The notes under the pieces: model-generated | The model's input: the letters and a program-made list of their open reading frames with translations, nothing else | What the model was told of the DNA's origin: nothing | The model's database searches: none | In this document: positions 43,067 through 50,958 of the stretch, in pieces | How positions within the stretch are numbered: the stretch's first letter is position 1 | Layout: each line of letters begins with the position of its first letter | Origin: Myxococcales bacterium UBA1238 | GTDB taxonomy: Bacteria; Myxococcota_A; Bradymonadia; UBA7976; UBA1532 | Direction: 5' to 3' | Length of the DNA: 58,598 nucleotides | NCBI GenBank assembly: GCA_002309015.1 | Contig: DBWM01000032.1 | Location: 746-59,343 of the forward strand | Made by a program: the position numbers and the translations under genes

Positions 43067-43203
43067 CAGCGCATGCGCGAAAGATGAAGCGTGCCGTAAA
43101 GCAGGGCACAAGGAATGAGACCCCAGAGCAGATACATCCAGAATAAGCTACCGGGAACCGCATGCTGCGTCGTACTCGCCGCAAGAAGGCTTGAAATCCA
43201 CAT
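43066..43203 (-). CDS. 45-residue single-pass membrane protein
   Basis: Short gene reading MWISSLLAASTTQH then a hydrophobic helix GSLFWMYLLWGLIPCALLYG (about 18-37) and a basic end HLSRMR. GAGGAG stands six bases before ATG 43203, one of the best ribosome sites in the window, and the TGA overlaps the ATG of the RelA/SpoT-like gene by one base (TGATG). Both points support real, coupled translation. Not recognised; it may tether or regulate the downstream protein. Confidence 0.7.
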   Translation of the reverse strand: MWISSLLAASTTQHAVPGSLFWMYLLWGLIPCALLYGTLHLSRMR

Positions 43204-43402
43204 CAAAAGCTCCTCTAAAGCACCAGAAACGCCCTAAAAGTAGCGCGTTGCACAGCGAAGTCAACGTTCCGTGCGGTCAAAATGCAGATGACGTAAAGGC
43301 TGGAATTGTGGAAGCTGCGCGCTCAAAAACGAACTCTGCGGGCCTCAGAAAATCGAAGATGTCAAACCTGATCGCAGAGAGAAGAAACCGTAAGTCAGAA
43401 CC

Positions 43403-44701
43403 ATGTCTTTTTGCATCGAGAATCCTCATTTAAAGCAAGTTACCCTTTCAAACCAGCTCACCCTGGTCGCCATCGAACGGCCCCAGGCTCAGACTGCCCT
43501 GCTCTCCTTTGATGTGCGCGCAGGCTCACGTTACGAATCCCCTGAGGATCACGGGCTGAGCCATTTTCTGGAGCATATGGTCTTTCAGGGTTGCCCCGGC
43601 TGCCCGTCGGCACAGGCGCTGAACCTGAAGGCGGAGGGCATGGGGGCCGCCATCGACGCCTCCACCTCGCGCGATGTGACGCATTTTGAGCATCTGGTAA
43701 TCCCCGAATGCTTATCGGGATCGGCGGAGTTGCTCGCTTCCATGCTGCGGGATCCGGCCTTTAACGAGATCGAGAGCGAGCGGCAGATCATTCTGGAAGA
43801 AGCGCTCGACGAACTCGACGAGAACGGGCGCTGCATCGACGCTGAGACTTTGTCGCGCAGAGCCTTCTGGCCTCACAGCCCCATGGGACAGAGCGTGATT
43901 GGAAACCGCAAACGCATCGCAGCCTTCAGCGTGGAAGATCTTCGGCGCTATCACAGGGCCCATTATGGCGCAAAGAATATGGTCGCCACCATCGTCGGCC
44001 CCTTCGAACCCGATCGGTTGATCGAGCAGGTGCAGCTTCATTTCGAAACGATCCCATCGGGGGAGCGCGTCATCCCGGAGCCTGCGGGCGAAAACCCCAT
44101 GCATCCCACCCTCGAGCGCGTGGAGGATCAGCGCAGCCAATGCGATTGCAGGCTCCTCTACCCCACTCCAGGCCGAAACAGTGAATCCGCTTTGGGCATC
44201 ACGCTCCTTCGCCTCTGCCTCGACGACGGTCTGGCTGCCCGACTGCCCAAACGCCTGGGCAACGAACTCGGACTCGCTTACGACCAATGGGCATCCTGGG
44301 ATGTGGACGCAGACGCCGGGGCTTTTGAACTGGGGGCTGAGCTCTCGCCCAAAAAACTGATCCAGTTCATCGAGGAGAGCCACGCCCTGCTTCGCGGATT
44401 AAAAGAGGATCCGCCCCGTGGAGAAGAGCTCGAACGCATTTACTTCCGGGCGCGCTGGGCCATACAGGCGGCCCTCGATACGGCCGAAGGTTTGACCGCG
44501 ATCTACGGCTCCCCCCTGCTCTATGAACCCAATCCCAAAACGCCGCAGGAACGGCTCGAGGCGCTTCAGGCCATCTCGTCTGAAGAGCTTTCAGCGCTCG
44601 CATCCGAACTCTTCGTTCCGGATCACTCGGTACTCTGCGTGGTGGGGCCGACTTCGAAGATGGTGAGGAAGCAGCTGGAATCAGTCGTGCAGGTGATCTG
44701 A
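43403..44701 (+). CDS. M16-family zinc metallopeptidase
   Basis: 432 residues, one-chain PqqL/processing-protease type. Inverted zinc motif HFLEH (His54, Glu57, His58) with the third ligand Glu at about 132 in ERQIILEEALDELDE; RRYHRAHYGAKNMVATIVG is the typical following strand. The C-terminal half is the non-catalytic M16 repeat. No signal peptide, so cytoplasmic, likely degrading peptides. Ribosome site weak. Its last 21 bases overlap the PAP2 gene on the other strand. Confidence 0.93.
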   Translation: MSFCIENPHLKQVTLSNQLTLVAIERPQAQTALLSFDVRAGSRYESPEDHGLSHFLEHMVFQGCPGCPSAQALNLKAEGMGAAIDASTSRDVTHFEHLVIPECLSGSAELLASMLRDPAFNEIESERQIILEEALDELDENGRCIDAETLSRRAFWPHSPMGQSVIGNRKRIAAFSVEDLRRYHRAHYGAKNMVATIVGPFEPDRLIEQVQLHFETIPSGERVIPEPAGENPMHPTLERVEDQRSQCDCRLLYPTPGRNSESALGITLLRLCLDDGLAARLPKRLGNELGLAYDQWASWDVDADAGAFELGAELSPKKLIQFIEESHALLRGLKEDPPRGEELERIYFRARWAIQAALDTAEGLTAIYGSPLLYEPNPKTPQERLEALQAISSEELSALASELFVPDHSVLCVVGPTSKMVRKQLESVVQVI

Positions 44702-45343
44702 ATCGGGGTGGGCAGGTTCGGGATCGGTGGAGGCTGCGGCAGGAATCGGGGCGGCGGGGTTCGGCGCATCCTCAGGCGAAGATTGCTTTAATGAGAGCAG
44801 CTTTCGTGCGATCAACCCCAGAAGAACCCCGATGATGGCGCCCATGGTGAAACCTGCAAGCACGTCGGTCAGATAATGGACGCCGAGATAGATACGCGAA
44901 AATCCGATCAGGGCCGGCAGGATCAGCAGCCAGGGTTTGATCCGGGGCCATAAAAACAGCGCGAGGATCACGGCGGCAAGGGAGTTCATCGAGTGACCCG
45001 AAGGGAAGGATCGATGGGGCTTTTTGGGGTTGACCAGCCTCGAAGATTCGATGGGGGTGCTCACCACCTGCGCCTCGAAAGGCCTTGGACGCTCGACGCG
45101 GACCTTGATGAAGTCGCAGACGCCATTATTGATCGCGATGCTCAGCCCGAACGCAAAGAAGATCAGCAACCGCTTTTTTAAACTCCCCTTCCCTCTCCAT
45201 AACCAGATCCCGATCAAAGGCAGGATGATGAGGAATGCCCCGTGCGTGGCCGACATCAGCCTCATGAACATGGTGAGCGGTTCATTCCGAATGCTCTCGA
45301 GCGCTTGTGAAACGATGGGATCGAATGCTGGAAACTCGATCAT
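44681..45343 (-). CDS. PAP2-superfamily membrane phosphatase
   Basis: 220 residues with five or six membrane helices. Acid-phosphatase motifs: KVRVERPRP (Lys80 to Pro88), SFPSGHS (114-117) and SRIYLGVHYLTD (Arg150, His156, Asp160). Family members dephosphorylate lipid phosphates such as undecaprenyl pyrophosphate or phosphatidate. C-terminal tail Pro/Ala/Asp-rich and cytoplasmic. ATG 45343 has GAAGG 8 bases upstream. Upstream lies the 43-bp repeat array. Tail-to-tail overlap of 21 bases with the M16 gene. Confidence 0.92.
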   Translation of the reverse strand: MIEFPAFDPIVSQALESIRNEPLTMFMRLMSATHGAFLIILPLIGIWLWRGKGSLKKRLLIFFAFGLSIAINNGVCDFIKVRVERPRPFEAQVVSTPIESSRLVNPKKPHRSFPSGHSMNSLAAVILALFLWPRIKPWLLILPALIGFSRIYLGVHYLTDVLAGFTMGAIIGVLLGLIARKLLSLKQSSPEDAPNPAAPIPAAASTDPEPAHPDSDHLHD

Positions 45344-45388
45344 GTGGAAGGCCTTCTTCTGGGTGGAACGGGTTAAGGGTCAGGGTGC

Positions 45389-45776
45389 GAATTGGGATAG
45401 AGTATAAAGGAATGATCCTCAAGAAGAAAGCTTGAATTGGGGGTATAGATGTAAAAAATGAAATGCGGCTCCAGGAATTGGGGTGTTGCAGGTCAAAAAC
45501 TTTCGGAGCAGGCGCCAGAATTGGGGTAAGCCGTCTATAAGCAATCGAGTCCCAGGGACAGAATCGGGTTTTCTGAAGTCTGAGCATACGAAATCAAAGA
45601 AAGCCATCGGGTTTTCTGGATTCAGACATATTCAAACCATCCCGCCAGAATTAGGTTCTCTGCTTTAAACAGATTAGATCCGCGCGTACAAAATCAGGAT
45701 TGCGCAATTCGGACTCTTCAAACTGCACGATCCTGATTCGGATTCCATGTCCCGAGTTTTCTCGATGTGGCGTTCT
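45389..45776 (+). repeat. array of about nine degenerate repeats with ~43-bp period
   Basis: A core close to CCA-GAATTGGGGT recurs at 45389, 45434, 45475, 45518, 45561 (GAATCGGG), 45604 (CCATCGGG), 45648 (GAATTAGG), 45691 (AAATCAGG) and 45734 (TGATTCGG). Successive distances are 45, 41, 43, 43, 43, 44, 43 and 43. The ~30 bases between cores are unrelated, apart from the shared ATCGGGTTTTCTG in units five and six. The period is not a multiple of three, so it is not coding; it is close to four helical turns, so the cores face the same side of DNA. The interval 45344-45861 has no supported gene. Confidence 0.7.
45401..45406 (-). promoter_or_regulatory. candidate -10 box for the PAP2 gene
   Basis: TATACT on the minus strand, about 60 bases before the PAP2 ATG, inside the first unit of the repeat array. 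No strong -35 was found at the right spacing (TTTCTT is nearest), which would fit an activator-dependent promoter. Confidence 0.35.
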
Positions 45777-45809
45777 TTTGCAGGCTTAAAAGGCAGGCTG
45801 TCTTCACTC

Positions 45810-45845
45810 GCCGCTCACCCGATGGCGATCTTTTGATTGAGCGGC
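45810..45845 (-). terminator. hairpin after first amylase gene
   Basis: GCCGCTCA (45810-45817) and TGAGCGGC (45838-45845) form a perfect 8-bp stem with a 20-base loop, 17 bases past the stop of the amylase gene. No U-tract. The segment resembles the one after the second amylase gene (shared GCGATCTTT and TGAGCGGCGCT), so it was duplicated with the gene. Confidence 0.45.
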
Positions 45846-45861
45846 GCTATGAGGCGGGATT

Positions 45862-48180
45862 CTAACGCTTGACCTGGAGGATGGAGATGCTGTGCTCGGG
45901 GGCATAGATGGTGATCTTGTCACCATTGACAAGGGAAGATGCCGGACCCTCAAGGGTCTGAGCCGATTGACCACTCCACCCCACCAGTGACAAATCGAGA
46001 TTTTCGTAATACATATTTGCACCGCGGTTGAGCACGATCAGGATGCATTCATCGGCGGTATACCTTGCATAAACATATTTATCGTCGCTTATGTAGAGTT
46101 CTCTTCGGTTACCTCGGGTTAAAGCGGGATGTTCGCTGCGGAGTTTTGCAAGCGCCCTGATCCAGTTCAGGACTTCGAGCTGTTGCTCATTCGGAACATC
46201 TGAACTCATCGAGAGGTCTGACAGTGAACTGTCCCAAATCATGTTTCGCCGGTTGTCCGGATCGTTACCGCCTGGTAGTGCCACCTCATCCCCGGCATAG
46301 ATCAGAGGGATGTAAGGCGTGGTCATCAAATAAGTCCATGCGATTCTTAAGTTTCGGTAGACGTAATCCTCCGCAGGCTGCGTCGCCATTGCGCCATAAT
46401 CAGACCAGTCATTGCAGGTATCGTTTGCAGATCGGGTGACCATGCGGCATTCATCATGGCTGCCTAAGAAAGCAACATGCAATGAGTCCGGTTTATAATT
46501 CTCTTCCCTCTTTTTAAGCGCATCCTCAACATCTCTGAAATTGCCTTCACCCGTCAATAAGATTTGACTCACTTTATGGTGAGTAGGAAAATCGAACTGG
46601 CCATCGAGGGCATCCTCTCCTACATAACTGTTAATCAATTGGTAACCATAAACTGGATTATCAGATCCATCCTCATTCTTGCCCTCAGCGCCGATAGCAG
46701 TCTCTCCGAACATGGGCATTCTTGTTCCACCCTGTTCAAACCGACGATGCAGAGCTGCCCGAAGCCCTAAGACTGCGTTGGTCTCAACATGCTTGACCGC
46801 ATCGACCCTAAAGCCGTCGAAGCCATAGTTCTCAATCCAATCCATCGCATCCGATATGAATTGCTGATCCGCTTCAGGTTCCGTCCAGTTGATATCAGGC
46901 AGGTAGGGTGCAAACAGGCCTTCCAGAGCATTGTAAGTCCAATCGCATCCGTTCTGAGTGAAAATGCATGCAGTCCTGAACCAATCGCGATGCTGCCGAT
47001 AGTACTCATGGTCCTGATGCACATGATTGACGACTAAATCGAGCAGAACGCGGATACCCCGCTTATGCGCAGCCTGGATGAAGTTCCTGAGGGCTTCTTC
47101 ACCTCCAAACCTGGCTTCGACTGCGCTCCCCGAAATGGGCCAATAGCCGTGAAACCCGACCCCTTTATGAATGACAGGCGTATGACCTCCGTAGATCAGG
47201 CCATTTCTTTTGTCATCCGACATGAATTCATCCCAGGCCCCCAATGTCTGCTGGTTGACGGGACTCAGCCAGATCGCTTTTACGCCAAGGGATTCGAAAT
47301 ACCCGCTTTCGAGCACCCTCTGAGCCCCTTGGAGATCGCCGCCATGCCAGTTGTTGGCATATGGAATGTTGTCGGTCGTATTGGGGTTGTCATTGTTCCT
47401 GTCGCCGTTTGCAAACCGGTCGATCATGAACATGTAGAGTGCGGTATCCCTCCAGTCAAAGGGGTTTTCCTCGATCCAAAAGACAGAGGACACCGGCTCC
47501 GATTCATCTCCGTCCGCATCTTTGACTCTTACCTTGAGCACATGGCGTCCGGTTTGAGTGTGACCCGAAATCTGATATCGATTCCCTTCCTGGTGATCGG
47601 AGGGCTGAATTTCGGTACCATCCAAAAAGAACTTCACTTCCTGCAGCTGATGACCCTGAATATCCTGCCACACCGTTACGTTCGTGGAATAGGAACCGTC
47701 GGGACTCGTCGTAATCGTTTCCATTTCGACTTCAGGCAACGCGCAGTTCGGCACAAGGAATGCGCTGTTGAGCTGTCTGCCCTGCCCTTCACCCACTGTT
47801 TTATAATGCAGTGCTTTGGGATCGAAGAGCCATTCACCATTCACCACCAGTTTATATCCCACAATGGAACTGGAGGTGAGGCCATGATCCCGAGTCGTCA
47901 GGGTCACGCGCCATTCGTTGTTCCCCACGGATGTCATTGGGGTAGCGGTCGCAGACCAGTTGTTGAATTCGCCAGCCACGTAAGGTTGAGAACCGCCGAA
48001 ATAGACAAGTTCCACTCCACAAGTTCGGTTGTATTGAGAGCCACCATCACAGTCTTCCTCACCCGTACATGCGTCGGCTTTGGGAGCATCTGAATCGTCG
48101 TTATCATCGTCGCAGGCGAGAAAGCTGACGCTGCAAAGCAGGCAGGTGAGAAAGCGTTTCCAGAACTCGGACTTGTACAT
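45862..48180 (-). CDS. secreted GH13 amylase-like lipoprotein, copy 1
   Basis: 772 residues. Lipoprotein signal SVSFLACDDD (Cys23); Asp follows the lipidated Cys. Short acidic linker, CBM48/AMPK-beta-like domain (about 56-135, YVAGEFNNWSA, EWLFDP), an Ig-like strand region (160-235) and the GH13 barrel (about 240-700). Catalytic set intact: DLVVNH (381-386), GFRVDAVKH with nucleophile Asp460, GETAIG with acid/base Glu493, GSHD with His575-Asp576. C-terminal beta domain to 772. Hydrolyses alpha-1,4/1,6-glucans such as starch or glycogen at the cell surface. GAGAGGTG precedes the ATG. Closest to copies 2 and 3. Confidence 0.94.
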   Translation of the reverse strand: MYKSEFWKRFLTCLLCSVSFLACDDDNDDSDAPKADACTGEEDCDGGSQYNRTCGVELVYFGGSQPYVAGEFNNWSATATPMTSVGNNEWRVTLTTRDHGLTSSSIVGYKLVVNGEWLFDPKALHYKTVGEGQGRQLNSAFLVPNCALPEVEMETITTSPDGSYSTNVTVWQDIQGHQLQEVKFFLDGTEIQPSDHQEGNRYQISGHTQTGRHVLKVRVKDADGDESEPVSSVFWIEENPFDWRDTALYMFMIDRFANGDRNNDNPNTTDNIPYANNWHGGDLQGAQRVLESGYFESLGVKAIWLSPVNQQTLGAWDEFMSDDKRNGLIYGGHTPVIHKGVGFHGYWPISGSAVEARFGGEEALRNFIQAAHKRGIRVLLDLVVNHVHQDHEYYRQHRDWFRTACIFTQNGCDWTYNALEGLFAPYLPDINWTEPEADQQFISDAMDWIENYGFDGFRVDAVKHVETNAVLGLRAALHRRFEQGGTRMPMFGETAIGAEGKNEDGSDNPVYGYQLINSYVGEDALDGQFDFPTHHKVSQILLTGEGNFRDVEDALKKREENYKPDSLHVAFLGSHDECRMVTRSANDTCNDWSDYGAMATQPAEDYVYRNLRIAWTYLMTTPYIPLIYAGDEVALPGGNDPDNRRNMIWDSSLSDLSMSSDVPNEQQLEVLNWIRALAKLRSEHPALTRGNRRELYISDDKYVYARYTADECILIVLNRGANMYYENLDLSLVGWSGQSAQTLEGPASSLVNGDKITIYAPEHSISILQVKR

Positions 48181-48207
48181 TTTGCACCTCTCGTTTCAGG
48201 TTACAGG
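48181..48207 (-). promoter_or_regulatory. conserved leader of amylase copy 1
   Basis: The 27 bases before the ATG are identical to those before copy 2 (50797-50823) and include the ribosome site. Just upstream on the minus strand TATACT (about 48219-48224) is a likely -10. Conservation to the base, although the genes have diverged, suggests a functional 5' UTR or recent duplication of this segment. Confidence 0.6.
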
Positions 48208-48269
48208 GGTGCAATCAGTATAGCGAAAATGAAACTTTTTGTGTCGAAAAGTCGAAAGATTTTCCGGAA

Positions 48270-48304
48270 CCGCTCCCCCAAGGGCGATCTTTGGGGGTGA
48301 GCGG
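48270..48304 (-). terminator. long hairpin after second amylase gene
   Basis: CCGCTCCCCCAA (48270-48281) pairs with TTGGGGGTGAGCGG (48291-48304) with a two-base bulge, giving a 12-bp GC-rich stem 18 bases past the stop. No clear U-tract. Shares flanking sequence with the hairpin after copy 1. Confidence 0.5.
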
Positions 48305-48321
48305 CGCTGAGGGGCGGGAAC

Positions 48322-50796
48322 CTATTTCTTGAGGAGCAGTACGGAAGCGCTCCTTGCCGGAACGCTCGTATGCATATTGGTTCCGGAAACGGTTGCAGTC
48401 GCCTGACCCAATAAGGTTTCAGCGGATCGAACAGTCCAGCCTACAGGCGTGATGTTGACATCGAGCTCCGTATCTCCGCCCGTCTTGTTGTATGCAAAGA
48501 CGACTGCATCCTCGCCATCGTACCAGGTATAAACATAGTAATCTGCATTGAACCACAGCTGCTGTCTGGTTCCATGCCTCAAAACAGGATGGTCTCTGCG
48601 GATTTTTGCAAGCGTTTGGATCCATTCCAGGAGCTCCTGTTGTTTCACATTCGGCGTATCATGACCCATCGCATATTGAGCCAGATCGCCGGTCCAGAGC
48701 ATGTCTTTGCGGTTATCGGGATCATTATTGCCCGTAAGCGCGACTTCGTCCCCATAATAGATCAGCGGAGGATATGGGGATGACATCAGGACAGTCCACG
48801 CAATCTTGAGACGCTCGTAAAGGTAGTCATCCATACAATCGGCGTACGTCGCCATCCTGGTCGTATCGTGATTGCCCATAAACGATACGTGAATGGAGGA
48901 TGCCTTATACCGATGTTCAACATCTATCTGAGCAAAAGCGGTTTCAAGCTTTGCAAAGTCGATGTCCCCTTTTAAGAGATTGTATCCCACAGAGTTATAT
49001 GTATTGTAATCGAATTGACCATCGAGCGTGTGCTCACTGGTATACCCTTCGATCCATTTATAGCCATCTGCATAGTAGAGTCCACCATGACCCCATTGAG
49101 CGCCCGGGCCGACCGCGATCTCACCCACCAGATACATTCGGGTTCCGCCCTGCTCGAACTGGCGGTGGATGGCATCCCTCATCCCATAGATGGCGCTGAT
49201 CTCTACATGCTTCACAGCATCCAGACGGTATCCGTCTATGCCATATTCCTCGATCCAATAGAGCGCATCCGAAGTGTATTTTGCAGCCGCTTCTTCTTTT
49301 AACCAATCGATATCGGGTGTAAAGGGCTTAAAGCTGCATGTGAGCGCATGGTTATTCCAATCGCAGCTCGGATCGTCGGAACAGATGCAGCCTTTGAAAA
49401 ACCAATCGGGATGAGCGAGGTAGTCTTCATGTTCTTCGTGGACGTGATTGATGATCAGGTCGAAGAGCACGCGGATCCCCCTGCGATGCGCTTCGTCGAT
49501 GAAGGCCTTGAGATCTTCCTTGCTGCCATATCTCGATTCGATTTCGCGGGCTCGGATGGGCCAATAGCCGTGATACCCGACCCGATAGCCATCTCCGTAT
49601 TCATTGATGGCATGTTCCACCTGTTTGTTGACGGGGCTCAGCCAAATCGCATTGACGCCCAGCTTTTCGAAGTAACCGCTTTTCAGCACGGCCAATGCGC
49701 CAGCCAGATCGCCGCCATGCCAGTCGACGTTGTAAGCTACGCTATACGCACTGCTGTCTGAGGGGGCATCGTTGCTCGAATCGCCGTTTGCAAACCGGTC
49801 CAGCATGAACATGTAGAGGGTCATGTCCCGCCAATCGAACGGTTTTTCTTCGATCCAAAAGACCGAAGTCACCTTTTCAGATTTGTGCCCGGCGGTATCG
49901 GTCGCTTCCACCGTGAGCACATGGCGTCCGGGTAATGCGGTTCCAGAAAGCTGATAGACCGTTTCCCCATCCTTTTGCGCAGGCTGGATCGGTTCACCGT
50001 CCAAATCGAAATTGAGTTCCTCAATGGCTTCTCCGCCCACACCGCGCAAAACCTTTACGGTCGTCGCATAGGTACCGCCCGAACCGGTCCATTCCGACTG
50101 GATTTCGCTCATTTGAACTTCCGGAAGCTCACAGGGCGGGAAGCGGAAGGCGCTGTTGAACTCTGACCCCACCATTTTCATCAGAATCTGGTTGGGATCG
50201 AGCTTCCATTCACCACCGGAAACAAACTTATAGGCGACCACCTGACCGCGCCGATTGGGCATATCCTGTTCGGTCAGGGTGATGCTCCATTTTCCGCCCC
50301 CTATCGACGTCATCGGGGTTTCGGTCTCGGACCAGCTGTTGAATTCCCCAGCGATATAAGTCTGGGCATTGCTCTCAAATTGCAGGGTGACTTCACATTT
50401 TCGGTTGAGTTCTTCTTCAACTTCTCCATCCCCCGCATCGGCATCGGCATCGGCGTCCGTGCTGCTTCCATCCTCCGCATCCACATCGGTATCAGCGTCC
50501 ACGACATCTCCATCCTCCGCATCCACATCGGAGTCGGTGACTTCTCCGTCAGGGCCAACATCCTCTCCATCGGTGGATCCGCCGTCCGGACCTCCGTCGA
50601 TCTCGTTTTTCGGTTTGCATTTACCCGTCGTGTAATCGCAGGAATGCTTGCTGTCGCATTCGGGATTGCAGGCGATGTAGTTTCCAAGGCCCCCATCCTC
50701 CTCTGCGGCATCGTCGTCGCCATCGTCGCAGGCGAAAAAGCTGACGCTGAAGAGCAGGCTGGTGAGCAGGAGTCTCCAAAACTCAGATTTGTTCAT
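48322..50796 (-). CDS. secreted GH13 amylase-like lipoprotein, copy 2
   Basis: 824 residues with the same plan as copy 1 but a longer linker: signal SVSFFACDDG (Cys23), a small Cys-rich piece (CNPECDSKHSCDYTTGKC, 43-60), an Asp/Gly/Val repeat (about 65-128, DADADADAGDGE), CBM48-like domain (134-210), Ig-like region, and GH13 barrel. Catalytic set intact: DLIINH (446-451), GYRLDAVKH (Asp526), VGEIAVG (Glu559), GNHD (643-644). Starch or glycogen is the likely substrate; differences in the loop after region II could change specificity. Tandem with copies 1 and 3 on the same strand, each with its own leader and hairpin. Confidence 0.94.
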   Translation of the reverse strand: MNKSEFWRLLLTSLLFSVSFFACDDGDDDAAEEDGGLGNYIACNPECDSKHSCDYTTGKCKPKNEIDGGPDGGSTDGEDVGPDGEVTDSDVDAEDGDVVDADTDVDAEDGSSTDADADADAGDGEVEEELNRKCEVTLQFESNAQTYIAGEFNSWSETETPMTSIGGGKWSITLTEQDMPNRRGQVVAYKFVSGGEWKLDPNQILMKMVGSEFNSAFRFPPCELPEVQMSEIQSEWTGSGGTYATTVKVLRGVGGEAIEELNFDLDGEPIQPAQKDGETVYQLSGTALPGRHVLTVEATDTAGHKSEKVTSVFWIEEKPFDWRDMTLYMFMLDRFANGDSSNDAPSDSSAYSVAYNVDWHGGDLAGALAVLKSGYFEKLGVNAIWLSPVNKQVEHAINEYGDGYRVGYHGYWPIRAREIESRYGSKEDLKAFIDEAHRRGIRVLFDLIINHVHEEHEDYLAHPDWFFKGCICSDDPSCDWNNHALTCSFKPFTPDIDWLKEEAAAKYTSDALYWIEEYGIDGYRLDAVKHVEISAIYGMRDAIHRQFEQGGTRMYLVGEIAVGPGAQWGHGGLYYADGYKWIEGYTSEHTLDGQFDYNTYNSVGYNLLKGDIDFAKLETAFAQIDVEHRYKASSIHVSFMGNHDTTRMATYADCMDDYLYERLKIAWTVLMSSPYPPLIYYGDEVALTGNNDPDNRKDMLWTGDLAQYAMGHDTPNVKQQELLEWIQTLAKIRRDHPVLRHGTRQQLWFNADYYVYTWYDGEDAVVFAYNKTGGDTELDVNITPVGWTVRSAETLLGQATATVSGTNMHTSVPARSASVLLLKK

Positions 50797-50823
50797 TTTG
50801 CACCTCTCGTTTCAGGTTACAGG
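50797..50823 (-). promoter_or_regulatory. conserved leader of amylase copy 2
   Basis: Identical 27 bases to the leader of copy 1, with the GAGAGGTG ribosome site. TACAAT upstream on the minus strand (about 50836-50841) aligns with TATACT of copy 1 as the -10. Copy 3 keeps only the AACCTGAAA part of this leader. Confidence 0.6.
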
Positions 50824-50894
50824 AATGCCATCATTGTAGCGTATTTTTGTTCTTTCTGTATCGGAATTTACAGTTCGAGGCGGGCTTTTTGAAA

Positions 50895-50925
50895 CATCCG
50901 GCGCCCGAAAAGCGGACGCCGGATG
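50895..50925 (-). terminator. strong hairpin after third amylase gene
   Basis: CATCCGGCG (50895-50903) and CGCCGGATG (50917-50925) extend inward by a U-G pair (only on the minus-strand RNA) and CCG/CGG to a 13-bp stem with loop CTTTT, followed by TTTC. The wobble pair fixes the orientation as minus, for the copy 3 gene. Confidence 0.65.
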
Positions 50926-50958
50926 AGAGGCGGGAAAGCGTTTGGGAAAAAGAAACCG

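Noticed and set aside
45483..45668. Small ORFs on both strands in the 45344-45861 gap
   Set aside because: No ribosome sites, no coding signature, and the 43-bp period of the region is incompatible with a conserved reading frame.
45389..45776. 43-bp periodic array as a CRISPR
   Set aside because: Cores are only about 8-13 bases and vary from unit to unit; CRISPR repeats are longer and near identical, and no cas gene is nearby.
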